Below, piece by piece: positions 7,789 through 16,072 of a stretch of 45,392 bases of DNA (the stretch's first letter is position 1; each line of letters begins with the position of its first letter). Both the position numbers and the translations under genes were made by a program. A model generated the notes under the pieces. The model searched no databases. It had not been told where the DNA came from and worked only from the letters and a program-made list of their open reading frames with translations. Origin of the DNA: Vibrio sp. 14G-20 (GTDB taxonomy: Bacteria > Pseudomonadota > Gammaproteobacteria > Enterobacterales > Vibrionaceae); assembly GCF_026241515.1 (NCBI RefSeq), contig NZ_JAPHPW010000031.1:1-45392 (forward strand), given 5' to 3'.

Positions 7789-9912
7789 ATGACCACTCAC
7801 ACTCGTTTTAAGTATTCATCACTTGCAGTAGCGTTGCTCACTGCATTTTCAGCGCAAGCCTTGGCGGAAGAGACAGCTACAGTAGCAGATTCGAATGTAG
7901 AAACTGTTACGATTATGGGTAAAGCCTATCGTAATACCGCGACTAAGTCGGCACTTGAGCCAGAAGAAACGCCTCAAGGTATTACCGTTATTGATGAAGA
8001 ACAGTTAGAGCAACGAGGTGTTCAATCTTTGAATCAAGCCCTTCGTTATGCACCGGGTGTTGTAACTGAAAACCGTGGTGGTTCTGTAACCATGTTCGAC
8101 TCTTACTCTATCCGAGGATTCAACACCAACAATGTAAACTACTACGATGGTCTTTCTCTACAGTCCTTGAATGGCTGGAACTTACAGCCGCAGATTGATC
8201 CTATCGCAATGCAACAAGTTGAGATTTTTAAAGGTCCAACATCAGTGCTTTACGGTGCAATGCCACCGGGTGGTATGGTGAACATGATCGCTAAGGCTCC
8301 TCAAACTGAACAATCAACGAAGGTGGGTGTTGCCACAGGTTCGAGAAACCTACAAGAAGCTTCGATTGATACGACAGGACAGTTTGGTGATAGCGACTTT
8401 TCATACCGTTTGATCGCTCTTGCGCGTAAACAAGATAGCCAAGTTGATAACGCTGAAGAAGAGCGTTATTTGATTGCTCCTTCTGTCGATTGGCAAGTAA
8501 GCGAACAAACGTTAATCAACTTTAACCTTTACTACCAAAACGACCCTTCTATGGGCATTAACTCAGCAACGCCTTTGGATGTATTGAAAGCGAGTGACCC
8601 TTCGGTTTCTATGGGTGATAAGAACTGGAGTAAGTTTGAGCGTGAAGTTCTTATGGTGGGTTACAAAATTAACCATGACTTTAATGACAGCTGGACATTC
8701 CTACAGAATGCTCGCTATACCGATGCATCTCTATATCAAGAGAACACATATCACCTTAGTTACGATCCAAGCACACCAAACCAGTTGACTCGAGCGCTCT
8801 ATTCAACAGATGAAAGCTTCAAAGGTTTTGTTATTGATAACCAGTTGAGCGGTATCGTTAATGTTGGTTCAGTAGAACACAACTTATTGCTTGGTTTAGA
8901 TTACCAAGACATGGATGGCAATGTTAACTACTCAGCTTACAGTGCGAATGGCAGTGGCTTTAATAGCTTTGATCCATTAAACCCTAACAACGATCTGCTT
9001 GACCGTAGTGACGTTACAAAAGAAAACGAATACTTAGATGACACGACGTCAAGTCAGCTGGGTTTCTACGTTCAAGACCAAGTTCGTCTGGACGCATTAG
9101 TACTGATTGCGGGTGCGCGATTTGATCACTACAAATCTGAGAGTGATTACTACGCTCATGAATCTGATCACAAGCAGTTCACTTACCGTTTAGGTGGCTT
9201 GTACCAGTTTGATAATGGTTTAGCACCGTTTGCAAGCTATGCGACTAGCTTTGAACCAGCTCCGGGTGTCGATAAAGCAGGTAACGAATTCGACCCAGAG
9301 AACGCACAACAAGCAGAGATCGGTGTGAAATACCTGTCTGACGATATGTCGAAGGAAGCAACAGTTTCTCTATTCCATATTGTTAAGCAAGACATGTTGA
9401 TGACAGACCCGACAAATGTTTATGGTCCAAGGATCCAAGTCGGTGAAGTGGTATCGCAAGGTGCAGAACTATCTGGACGTTGGTTCGCAACAGAAAACTT
9501 CGATATTGCGGCTTCATACACATATGTTGATATGGAAATTACCGAAGACTCTAGCAACGGTTTAGAAGGTACGACGCCAATCTATGTACCTGAACACACA
9601 GCTAACATGTGGGCTAACTACAATGTATTTAACGGCATGCTAGCGGGTTCTCGATTCAGTGCAGGTGCTCGTTACGTTGGCGAAATGCAAATGGACGCAA
9701 GCAATACTCAAGGTAAAGTTCCGTCTTACACGGTTGTTGACTTGTCGGTGGGTTATGATTTGGGTGCAGCAAGCGATACGCTATCTGGCGCAACAGCGAA
9801 CCTAGCGGTGAACAATATTTTCAATGAAGAATATTACGCCTGTTACGACCAATCGAACTGCTGGTTCGGTGCTGAGCAGTCTGTAGAGCTAAGCGTGAAC
9901 TATGAATTCTAA
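7789..9912 (+). CDS. TonB-dependent siderophore receptor, FhuA-like
   Basis: A 707-residue outer-membrane gated barrel that would import ferric siderophore using TonB energy. Features in order: signal peptide of about 26 residues ending AQALA; TonB-box-like VETVTIMG (about residues 36-43); plug domain (EETPQGITVIDEEQLEQRG, SIRGF, VEIFKGPTSVLYG, PPGGMVNMIAK); then a 22-strand-type barrel ending in an aromatic residue (SVNYEF). A close Cys pair near the C terminus (CYDQSNCWFGAEQSV) is typical of the FhuA/FcuA hydroxamate receptor group. The GAGGGA ribosome-binding site is good. Neighbouring fhuD, fhuB and fhuC support a ferric hydroxamate substrate. The exact siderophore cannot be read from the sequence. 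Confidence 0.92.
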   Translation: MTTHTRFKYSSLAVALLTAFSAQALAEETATVADSNVETVTIMGKAYRNTATKSALEPEETPQGITVIDEEQLEQRGVQSLNQALRYAPGVVTENRGGSVTMFDSYSIRGFNTNNVNYYDGLSLQSLNGWNLQPQIDPIAMQQVEIFKGPTSVLYGAMPPGGMVNMIAKAPQTEQSTKVGVATGSRNLQEASIDTTGQFGDSDFSYRLIALARKQDSQVDNAEEERYLIAPSVDWQVSEQTLINFNLYYQNDPSMGINSATPLDVLKASDPSVSMGDKNWSKFEREVLMVGYKINHDFNDSWTFLQNARYTDASLYQENTYHLSYDPSTPNQLTRALYSTDESFKGFVIDNQLSGIVNVGSVEHNLLLGLDYQDMDGNVNYSAYSANGSGFNSFDPLNPNNDLLDRSDVTKENEYLDDTTSSQLGFYVQDQVRLDALVLIAGARFDHYKSESDYYAHESDHKQFTYRLGGLYQFDNGLAPFASYATSFEPAPGVDKAGNEFDPENAQQAEIGVKYLSDDMSKEATVSLFHIVKQDMLMTDPTNVYGPRIQVGEVVSQGAELSGRWFATENFDIAASYTYVDMEITEDSSNGLEGTTPIYVPEHTANMWANYNVFNGMLAGSRFSAGARYVGEMQMDASNTQGKVPSYTVVDLSVGYDLGAASDTLSGATANLAVNNIFNEEYYACYDQSNCWFGAEQSVELSVNYEF

Positions 9913-9934
9913 CTAGGTTAGAGTGATCAATTTT

Positions 9935-9960
9935 AAAGCAGCCTTCACTGGGCTGCTTTT
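9935..9960 (+). terminator. Terminator between receptor and fhuD
   Basis: A perfect 9-bp GC-rich stem (AAAGCAGCC at 9935-9943, complement at 9951-9959) ends in a TTTT run 22 bases past the receptor stop. It should end or strongly reduce transcription before fhuD. Confidence 0.8.
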
Positions 9961-10003
9961 GTCGTTTGAAGAAATATAGAATTTAGATTGAGTAGGCAAC
10001 AGT

Positions 10004-10957
10004 ATGAATTTACAACGAATAGCTTCCCATTTTTCTAAAGCAAAGAGCTTGAATACAAACCTGGTAGTAACCGTATTAGCGAGCGCTTTATCGTTTAATG
10101 CGATGGCGGATTATCAAGTTGAAGACAGCGAGGGCGTTAAAACCCTTGAAGGTCAGCCTGTTAGAGTGGCTGCGTTGAACTGGGACATTGCAGAGCAAGT
10201 GATCGAACTTGGTGTTACTCCAGTCGCGGTGCCGGATATTGCTGGGTATAGCGATTGGGTTGTTCAACCTGCGATTCCTGAAGGCGTGACGGATATTGGC
10301 ACTCGAACTGAGCCTAATTTTTCTGCTTTGAAGAAGTTAAACCCTGATGTGATTCTTATCGCTTCGCCTCAGAAAGATCTTCAGGAACGACTTTCTGAAA
10401 TCGCGCCCGTGCTTTACTACCAAACATACAGTGACCAGCACAGCAATGCAGCGGCTGCTATCGAGAACTTCAAGAAGATCGGACAGTTGCTTGGTAAAGA
10501 AGAGCAAGCGAACCAAAAGCTGGCCGTAATGGATGAGCGTATCGCTGTCCTTAAGGCTGAACTGGATAAAGCGTATCCGGGCGACAAGCCGAAAGTGACC
10601 TCTTTTCGTTTTGCGAGCACCACTTCGGTGTTCATTTACGGCGATAACTCTATTCCACAATATGCACTTGAGCAGCTAGGTTTTGAAAATGCGATGGATC
10701 TTCCTGCAAGTCAGTGGGGCATCAGTCAAAAACGCATGACCGAGCTTAAGAACGTGAAGAACGGTATTGCGCTTTACTTTGAACCTTTCCCATATCAAGA
10801 CAAACTAGACCGCTCTCCGGTCTGGAAGAGCATGCCCTTTGTTCGTAATGGTCAATCTAGCCCAGTGGCAGCAAGTTGGAGCTACGGTGGTGCCATGTCG
10901 ATTTTGTATAACGCGGAAGCTATGGCGCAATCGTTGTTGACGCTATCGGAGCAATAA
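10004..10957 (+). CDS. fhuD: Periplasmic ferric hydroxamate-binding protein FhuD
   Basis: The periplasmic binding protein that hands ferric hydroxamate to FhuB. The 317-residue precursor has an N-terminal signal of about 35 residues ending FNAMA. It then has the two-lobed helical-backbone binding fold. The stretch from RVAALNWDIAEQVIELGV through DIGTRTEPNFSALKKLNPD aligns closely with the FhuD opening. It lacks a lipobox, so it is soluble, as in E. coli. Its stop overlaps the fhuB start (TAATG), giving translational coupling. The ribosome-binding site is weak (GTAGG). A terminator lies just upstream, so it depends on readthrough from the receptor gene or an unseen promoter in the 44-base gap. 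Confidence 0.9.
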   Translation: MNLQRIASHFSKAKSLNTNLVVTVLASALSFNAMADYQVEDSEGVKTLEGQPVRVAALNWDIAEQVIELGVTPVAVPDIAGYSDWVVQPAIPEGVTDIGTRTEPNFSALKKLNPDVILIASPQKDLQERLSEIAPVLYYQTYSDQHSNAAAAIENFKKIGQLLGKEEQANQKLAVMDERIAVLKAELDKAYPGDKPKVTSFRFASTTSVFIYGDNSIPQYALEQLGFENAMDLPASQWGISQKRMTELKNVKNGIALYFEPFPYQDKLDRSPVWKSMPFVRNGQSSPVAASWSYGGAMSILYNAEAMAQSLLTLSEQ

Positions 10958-12951
10958 TGAAATCCAGTGGTTTTATGATGGGGGCTGCGCTGCTTTGTGC
11001 TGCCCTTGTTCATTTATGGTTAGGGCAGTCGGAATTTGGCCCTATTGGAGAGTTGCTTCAGCAAGTCTCACAGATCAGTGACATCGCGACATTCAACTCA
11101 ATGGTTGATGATTCATTTGAGTTGATGGCGTTAGCCTATGTCAATTTACCTCGCTTGGTGATGGCAATCTTGGTTGGCGGAACACTTGGCACCATCGGCA
11201 GCTTGTTTCAACAATTGACACAAAATCGCATGATGTCGCCGCTAACCTTAGGTACATCGTCAGGTGCATGGCTTGGTCTGGTTATTCTGAATGTGGTTGC
11301 GCCGATGTTGGTCGCTCAGTATTCAGTTTGGTTTGCGCTAATTGGTGCGCTGCTTGCAATGGGGTTGATTGTCTCCATTGTTGGCATCAAAAACATGAGC
11401 GGTTTACCGATTGTTTTGGCGGGCATGGCAGTTAACTTACTGCTGGGCGCATTCGCAACTGCGATTATTCTGCTTAACGACCAGTACGCACAGAACCTGT
11501 TTGTATGGGGAGCGGGCGATCTAGGACAGAACGGTTGGGAACAAGTACTTTGGCTGATGCCTAAGTTACTGCCAATCTTTGCTATTTTCCTGTTGGCTCC
11601 AAGAGTTTTGACTCTGCTTTCAATTGGTACAGAAGGGGCAGCAGCGCGTGGCCTTAACATCGGAACGACATTCTTTGTGCTAATGGCTATTGGAGTTTGG
11701 TTAGTTTCAGTGTCGATTACCTCGGTGGGCGTGATCAGTTTTATTGGCTTGATTGCTCCGAACATTGCTAGGCATCTAGGTTTTCTAAAGGCCAAATCTG
11801 AACTCATCGCGAGTTGTGTATTAGGTGCGTTATTACTTTGTATCACTGACAGTTTGGCGATCTTCTTGGCACAATGGTCTTTGGACATGATTCCAACAGG
11901 AACTGCAACTGCTGTGATTGGTGCTCCTGCATTGATCATTATTGCGAGAAAGCAGTTATCTGCTCAAGATCAGCTGTTTTTCTCGATGCCGAAAGGACCA
12001 AAGTTCATTTCGCCTTTGGCTTATTTCTTGTTGGGCACGATGATCTTCGGTTTGTTGGCGTTAAGCTCGCTCTCACTGCCTTCTTCCGATATCGGCTATT
12101 TTGTTATCCCAGACGCATTTGAGTGGTCGATTCGCTGGCCGAGAATGTTAACTGCCATATTCGCTGGTGGCGGCTTAGCGGTGGCGGGTGTGATTTTACA
12201 AAGATTGGTCTACAACCCGCTCGCAAGCCCAGATATTCTTGGTGTGTCGGCGGGCGCGGTGCTAGCTTTGATTTTCAGTAGCCTGTTTATGGGGTATTCG
12301 ATTCACTCGCTAAGCCCGTGGGTAGCGTTTTTGGGCAGCGCGATTGCACTCTGTTTATTGTTGTTCCTTGGCAAGAAGCATCAGTTTGCTCCGTCTATCT
12401 TAATTCTGACCGGTATCTCGCTGACCGCGGTGTTAGAGGCTTTAGTGCAATTTTCCTTAACACGAGTTGGTGAGGGGAAATACACCTTATTGGCTTGGTT
12501 GGCAGGCTCTACGTATCGCGTTGAACCTGATGCGGCAACGATCATGGCTATCGTGGTCACCGTTTGTATTGGTGTTGCTTTGCTGCTGAGTCATTGGGTA
12601 ACGTTAATTGCTACTGGCCGACAGTTCGCGAGTGCGAGAGGGCTAAACATCAACATCGCCTACGTGGCATTGTTGTGCATTGTTGCGATCTTATGTTCGG
12701 TCGTGACAACCACCATGGGGCCTGTCGCGTTTGTCGGCTTGTTAGCTCCGCATATCGCTGCAATGGTGGGGGCTCGTTTGGTTCGAGAGCAGATCATCTT
12801 GTCGTTTTTAATTGGTGCTGCTCTCATGCTATTTGCAGACTGGTTAGGTCAAGTCGTGGTATTCCCAGCTCAACTCGCCGCAGGGACGCTAGTTTCCATT
12901 ATTGGTGGTAGCTACTTCATCTTCTTGTTATTGAAGTCTCGAAGAACATAG
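10957..12951 (+). CDS. fhuB: Double-length ferric hydroxamate permease FhuB
   Basis: The inner-membrane channel for ferric hydroxamate. At 664 residues it equals E. coli FhuB (about 660) and contains two fused FecCD permease halves, residues ~1-330 and ~340-664. Each carries the family signatures: LPRLVMAILVGGTLGTIGSLFQQ and WPRMLTAIFAGGGLAVAGVILQR early in each half, and GVISFIGLIAPNIARHL and GPVAFVGLLAPHIAAM, the coupling-helix region that docks the ATPase. It is translationally coupled to fhuD and is the last gene of the plus-strand part of the siderophore locus. Its ATPase partner is the fhuC product at 4832-5617. Confidence 0.94.
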   Translation: MKSSGFMMGAALLCAALVHLWLGQSEFGPIGELLQQVSQISDIATFNSMVDDSFELMALAYVNLPRLVMAILVGGTLGTIGSLFQQLTQNRMMSPLTLGTSSGAWLGLVILNVVAPMLVAQYSVWFALIGALLAMGLIVSIVGIKNMSGLPIVLAGMAVNLLLGAFATAIILLNDQYAQNLFVWGAGDLGQNGWEQVLWLMPKLLPIFAIFLLAPRVLTLLSIGTEGAAARGLNIGTTFFVLMAIGVWLVSVSITSVGVISFIGLIAPNIARHLGFLKAKSELIASCVLGALLLCITDSLAIFLAQWSLDMIPTGTATAVIGAPALIIIARKQLSAQDQLFFSMPKGPKFISPLAYFLLGTMIFGLLALSSLSLPSSDIGYFVIPDAFEWSIRWPRMLTAIFAGGGLAVAGVILQRLVYNPLASPDILGVSAGAVLALIFSSLFMGYSIHSLSPWVAFLGSAIALCLLLFLGKKHQFAPSILILTGISLTAVLEALVQFSLTRVGEGKYTLLAWLAGSTYRVEPDAATIMAIVVTVCIGVALLLSHWVTLIATGRQFASARGLNINIAYVALLCIVAILCSVVTTTMGPVAFVGLLAPHIAAMVGARLVREQIILSFLIGAALMLFADWLGQVVVFPAQLAAGTLVSIIGGSYFIFLLLKSRRT

Positions 12952-13027
12952 GTTCTGCCAATGACCTAAAGCCATTGGTAATAAAACCTATTGCTAATCA
13001 AAGCTATTGGCGAAAAAGCTACGAATG

Positions 13028-13066
13028 AAAAGCAGTGAATGGAGCGATCCATCACTGCTTTTTTAT
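13028..13066 (+). terminator. Terminator downstream of fhuB
   Basis: An 11-bp stem (AAAAGCAGTGA at 13028-13038, complement at 13052-13062) continues after one bulge into TGGA/TCCA around a GCGA loop. A T-run follows. Confidence 0.85.
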
Positions 13067-13188
13067 TGATGTCGTTTGTGTAAGGGGGCGGTGTTAAGCA
13101 ACACAGGTCTCGCTTCTTAATGTGCAAGTTTGGCATATGTTAATAAAATGTATAATCTAAAGGTCTGACCACTTATAAGGTAGCCACC

Positions 13189-14001
13189 ATGCCAAACCTC
13201 GATCGTATTACTTGTTCTATCGATGAAAACCAAATTGCGACGGTTGTGTTGAATCGACCCGATAAGCTCAATGCTATTGATATGGCGATGTTTGAAGCCG
13301 TTAATGACATGATAAGTGAGCTCAAGAAGAACAGAGATATTCGAGCTGTTATTGTTAAGGGCAGTGGTTCCGATTTTTGTTCTGGCTTAGATGTTAAATC
13401 GTTATTGAACAGTAAAGTTGGGGCGATGAAGCTTTTGTTCAAATGGTTACCGACATTACCTAATGCTGCGCAGCACTTTTCGCTTGGTTGGCGAGAGATC
13501 CCATGTCCTGTCATTTTTGCGATTCATGGTCGTTGTTGGGGAGGCGGCCTTCAATTAGCCAGTGGTGGTGATTTTAGGATGGCCAGTCCAGACGCGACTT
13601 TCTCGATATTGGAAGCCAAATGGGGTTTGATTCCAGATATGGGAGGTGCCATCGCATTTCGTGAGTTGATGCGCAAGGATCATACGTTAGAAATGGCGAT
13701 GACGGCCAAGGTGATCGACAGTGAAACAGCAAAAGATTATGGGCTGGTAACCAAGATTGCCGAAGACCCTTACGCTGAAGCTTATGCGTTAGCACTTGAG
13801 TGTGCGAATCGGTCGCCAGATGTTGTCGCTGCTAATAAGAAACTCTACAACAAGACTTGGTGGTCAAACCCTGGCATGGCCGTGTTTTACGAGACCTGGT
13901 ATCAGATAAAGGTAGGGTTAGGCAAGAATAGAGCAATCGCTGCTCAACGTGAAATCAACCGCGACAAACCACGCCCTTACGTCGCGAGAAAGTTTAAATA
14001 A
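13189..14001 (+). CDS. Crotonase / enoyl-CoA hydratase family protein
   Basis: A 270-residue cytoplasmic crotonase-fold protein acting on an acyl-CoA thioester, probably in fatty-acid degradation. Visible landmarks are NRPDKLNAI near the N terminus, the oxyanion-hole pair in FCSGLDV (about residues 64-70) and HGRCWGGGLQLA (about 109-120), then FSILEAKWGLIPDMGG. The residues after the second oxyanion loop include Glu and an Asp in IPDMGG. That pattern resembles dienoyl-CoA isomerases as much as hydratases, so the exact reaction is open. An AAGG site precedes the ATG. A terminator follows the gene; the FadL porin comes next, consistent with fatty-acid use. Confidence 0.85.
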   Translation: MPNLDRITCSIDENQIATVVLNRPDKLNAIDMAMFEAVNDMISELKKNRDIRAVIVKGSGSDFCSGLDVKSLLNSKVGAMKLLFKWLPTLPNAAQHFSLGWREIPCPVIFAIHGRCWGGGLQLASGGDFRMASPDATFSILEAKWGLIPDMGGAIAFRELMRKDHTLEMAMTAKVIDSETAKDYGLVTKIAEDPYAEAYALALECANRSPDVVAANKKLYNKTWWSNPGMAVFYETWYQIKVGLGKNRAIAAQREINRDKPRPYVARKFK

Positions 14002-14011
14002 CGTTTGTACA

Positions 14012-14037
14012 GGAATAATCGATATTCCCTTTTTTTA
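14012..14037 (+). terminator. Terminator after the crotonase gene
   Basis: A 6-bp GGAATA/TATTCC stem with a 5-base loop is directly followed by CTTTTTTT, 10 bases past the stop codon. Confidence 0.75.
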
Positions 14038-14082
14038 TAGGGCTTTGCGGTAGCCTTAGAGTAATTTAATGTCTAAGGCTGA

Positions 14083-15270
14083 ATGAGCACCCTGATGAAC
14101 AAAACTTTTACCTACTCTCTAGCTGCCACCGCAATATTTACAAGTTTAAACGCTTTCGCAAGCGGCCTGTTTTTACAAGAGGCCGTTGTTGCCAACGCGG
14201 GTACTGCTGGCGCAGGTGATGGTGTTTACACTCGATCTGCTGCTGCGATGTGGACGAACCCTGCCACTATGTCTCATATGGGCGAAAGCAAAACGACCAT
14301 CAACACCATGGCGTTTGATCTTGAGATGAAATATAAAGATAACCAAAATTCTAGCGGCGATGGGAAAGGGCATTCAGTTCTTCCTTCATTTGGTGCCTTC
14401 CACGCGCATCAAGTTACAGACAAATTGCACCTTGGTATTGCGCTCGGTGCTGTTGGTGGTTCGAGCCTAGATTACGGCAGTGATTGGGCGGGTGCTGCGC
14501 TTCTAGAAGATATTACTCTAACTGCAATGCAAGTGAACCCATCACTGAGTTATAAGCTGAATGACCAGTGGTCGGTAGGCGCGGGTGTGCAATTTAGCTG
14601 GGGTGCATTCCAACAAACGACATCGGCATTTACTGCAAAACAAGACACTGATTGGGCTTACGGTTACAACCTTGGTGTAATGTTTACACCAAATGATAAA
14701 TTTAAGCTGGGTGCGAGCTACCGCTCGAAGCTAGAGCATGAATTTAACAATGAAATAAATGGAAGCTTGCTGCTTAATTCGTTATCAACGGATATTATCT
14801 TGCCTGAGATTATCGACTTAAGTGCAAGCTATGCATTGAACTCTCAGTTAGATTTATTAGCAAGTGTTCAGTTACACCGTTGGAGTGAATGGGACACTAC
14901 TGTTTTAGATTTTGGAACCCCAATTGGGGGGCTCCAGCTCGATCGTGACTGGGATGACGTTTGGAAGTTTGCTGTCGGTGCTGACTACCAACTTAATTCT
15001 GACTGGCGTTTAAAAGCAGGCTTCTCTTACGAAACGTCTCCACAAGATGACCCGTCAATGCAATGGGTTGATCTACCTGTAGGTGAGCAGTACCGATACT
15101 CGGTAGGTGCTTCAACGTATTGGGATGATATCTTGATCGACGTGTTCTACGAATACGCTGATTTAGGATCAGTTGATATGAATCGTAACTTAGCCGATAC
15201 ATCAGCTACATTAATTAATGGATCATTCGATGGCCGTATCCACTTTGTTGGCGTTAGTGCGACCTTCTGA
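14083..15270 (+). CDS. FadL/OmpP1-family outer-membrane fatty-acid transporter
   Basis: A 395-residue outer-membrane protein of the FadL/TodX family, 14-stranded barrels that pass long-chain fatty acids or other hydrophobic compounds. A signal peptide (about 27 residues, ending NAFA) precedes the typical mature start SGLFLQEAVV and the N-terminal hatch region with AGTAGAGDG and the WTNPATMSHM stretch (compare the NPA motif of FadL). Alternating barrel strands run to a C-terminal Phe (VGVSATF). TAAGG lies 8 bases before the ATG at 14083; an in-frame ATG at 14095 is an alternative start. Its stop overlaps the next gene by one base (TGATG). The upstream crotonase suggests a fatty-acid role. Confidence 0.9.
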   Translation: MSTLMNKTFTYSLAATAIFTSLNAFASGLFLQEAVVANAGTAGAGDGVYTRSAAAMWTNPATMSHMGESKTTINTMAFDLEMKYKDNQNSSGDGKGHSVLPSFGAFHAHQVTDKLHLGIALGAVGGSSLDYGSDWAGAALLEDITLTAMQVNPSLSYKLNDQWSVGAGVQFSWGAFQQTTSAFTAKQDTDWAYGYNLGVMFTPNDKFKLGASYRSKLEHEFNNEINGSLLLNSLSTDIILPEIIDLSASYALNSQLDLLASVQLHRWSEWDTTVLDFGTPIGGLQLDRDWDDVWKFAVGADYQLNSDWRLKAGFSYETSPQDDPSMQWVDLPVGEQYRYSVGASTYWDDILIDVFYEYADLGSVDMNRNLADTSATLINGSFDGRIHFVGVSATF

Positions 15271-15959
15271 TGACATTACGTAATCTATTACTTGTTGCTA
15301 CGGCAACGCTCGGATCGATGGGTGCTTTTGCTGAAGAGAAGCACCCTGACGACCCGACTAAAATCGTGACCAAAGCGGGCGTTGCTTATAACGAAGATTT
15401 GCAGTTCTCAGGCTCTATTGGTTTAGATGAAGCGCGAATGATCAATGCTCGTGTCAACGCGGACGGCGAAGAGTGGCGATTAGGCGGTTCATGGCTGTTG
15501 CCGATGGGTATTGTGAACTTCAACTTTAGCCGTTCTGAATATGACAACGATGCTTATAAGAATAACTACAGTATTGGCACATTTATACCACTGAGCTATT
15601 TCGATATTGAGCCGTTCGGTTGGCAAATTTTCCCCATGGCTGGTTACAGCTATAATGACGGCGAAGTAGCGGTTTTCGATGACGATAACGTTGGTTCTGA
15701 CTATGTATTGATGCCGAGCTCAACACACGGTGGCTACATTGGTGCGTTTGGTTTAAAAACGATTACTGATGAATGGTCTATCATGGGCTTCGGTGGCGGT
15801 TCAATGGGGTCTGATGATTATTCAGGGTATTGGGCAGGCGTCGGTGCTAGCTACAAGTTGAGTGATGCTCAATCATTCAACTTCTTCACTATTTTTGCTG
15901 AGGATGACTTTGGTGAAAATAACAGTGTTGGTGCGTCTTACACCTATGAGTTCAAATAG
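15270..15959 (+). CDS. Small outer-membrane beta-barrel protein, co-translated with FadL homologue
   Basis: I do not recognise a named family. The 229-residue precursor has a signal peptide of about 21 residues (ending GAFA). Amphipathic strands follow, rich in Gly, Tyr, Phe, Asp and Ser, ending in an aromatic-rich strand (ASYTYEFK). This composition fits an 8-10 stranded outer-membrane barrel. The start codon overlaps the FadL stop as TGATG, so the two products are translationally coupled and may work together. The C-terminal residue is Lys after Phe rather than Phe itself, slightly unusual for a BAM substrate. Confidence 0.8.
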   Translation: MTLRNLLLVATATLGSMGAFAEEKHPDDPTKIVTKAGVAYNEDLQFSGSIGLDEARMINARVNADGEEWRLGGSWLLPMGIVNFNFSRSEYDNDAYKNNYSIGTFIPLSYFDIEPFGWQIFPMAGYSYNDGEVAVFDDDNVGSDYVLMPSSTHGGYIGAFGLKTITDEWSIMGFGGGSMGSDDYSGYWAGVGASYKLSDAQSFNFFTIFAEDDFGENNSVGASYTYEFK

Positions 15960-15991
15960 TTATTCTCATATATCGTCTTAGATAAAAAGAA

Positions 15992-16030
15992 CTGAGTGTA
16001 GGCTCACTAATTTAGTGAATCTACACTCAG
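15992..16030. terminator. Bidirectional terminator between OMP gene and aspD
   Basis: A long hairpin with an outer 10-bp stem (CTGAGTGTAG at 15992-16001, complement at 16021-16030) and an inner CACTAA/TTAGTG stem. The minus-strand exit is T-rich (TTCTTTTTA), and it lies between converging genes. Confidence 0.85.
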
Positions 16031-16072
16031 AATTTATCGCTTTTCTATGAGATTTCTAGGGCTGAGGTCGTG

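Noticed and set aside
11316..11939. 207-residue antisense ORF inside fhuB
   Set aside because: It lies wholly opposite a clear FhuB frame, has biased composition typical of a shadow frame, and lacks a recognisable domain or ribosome-binding site.
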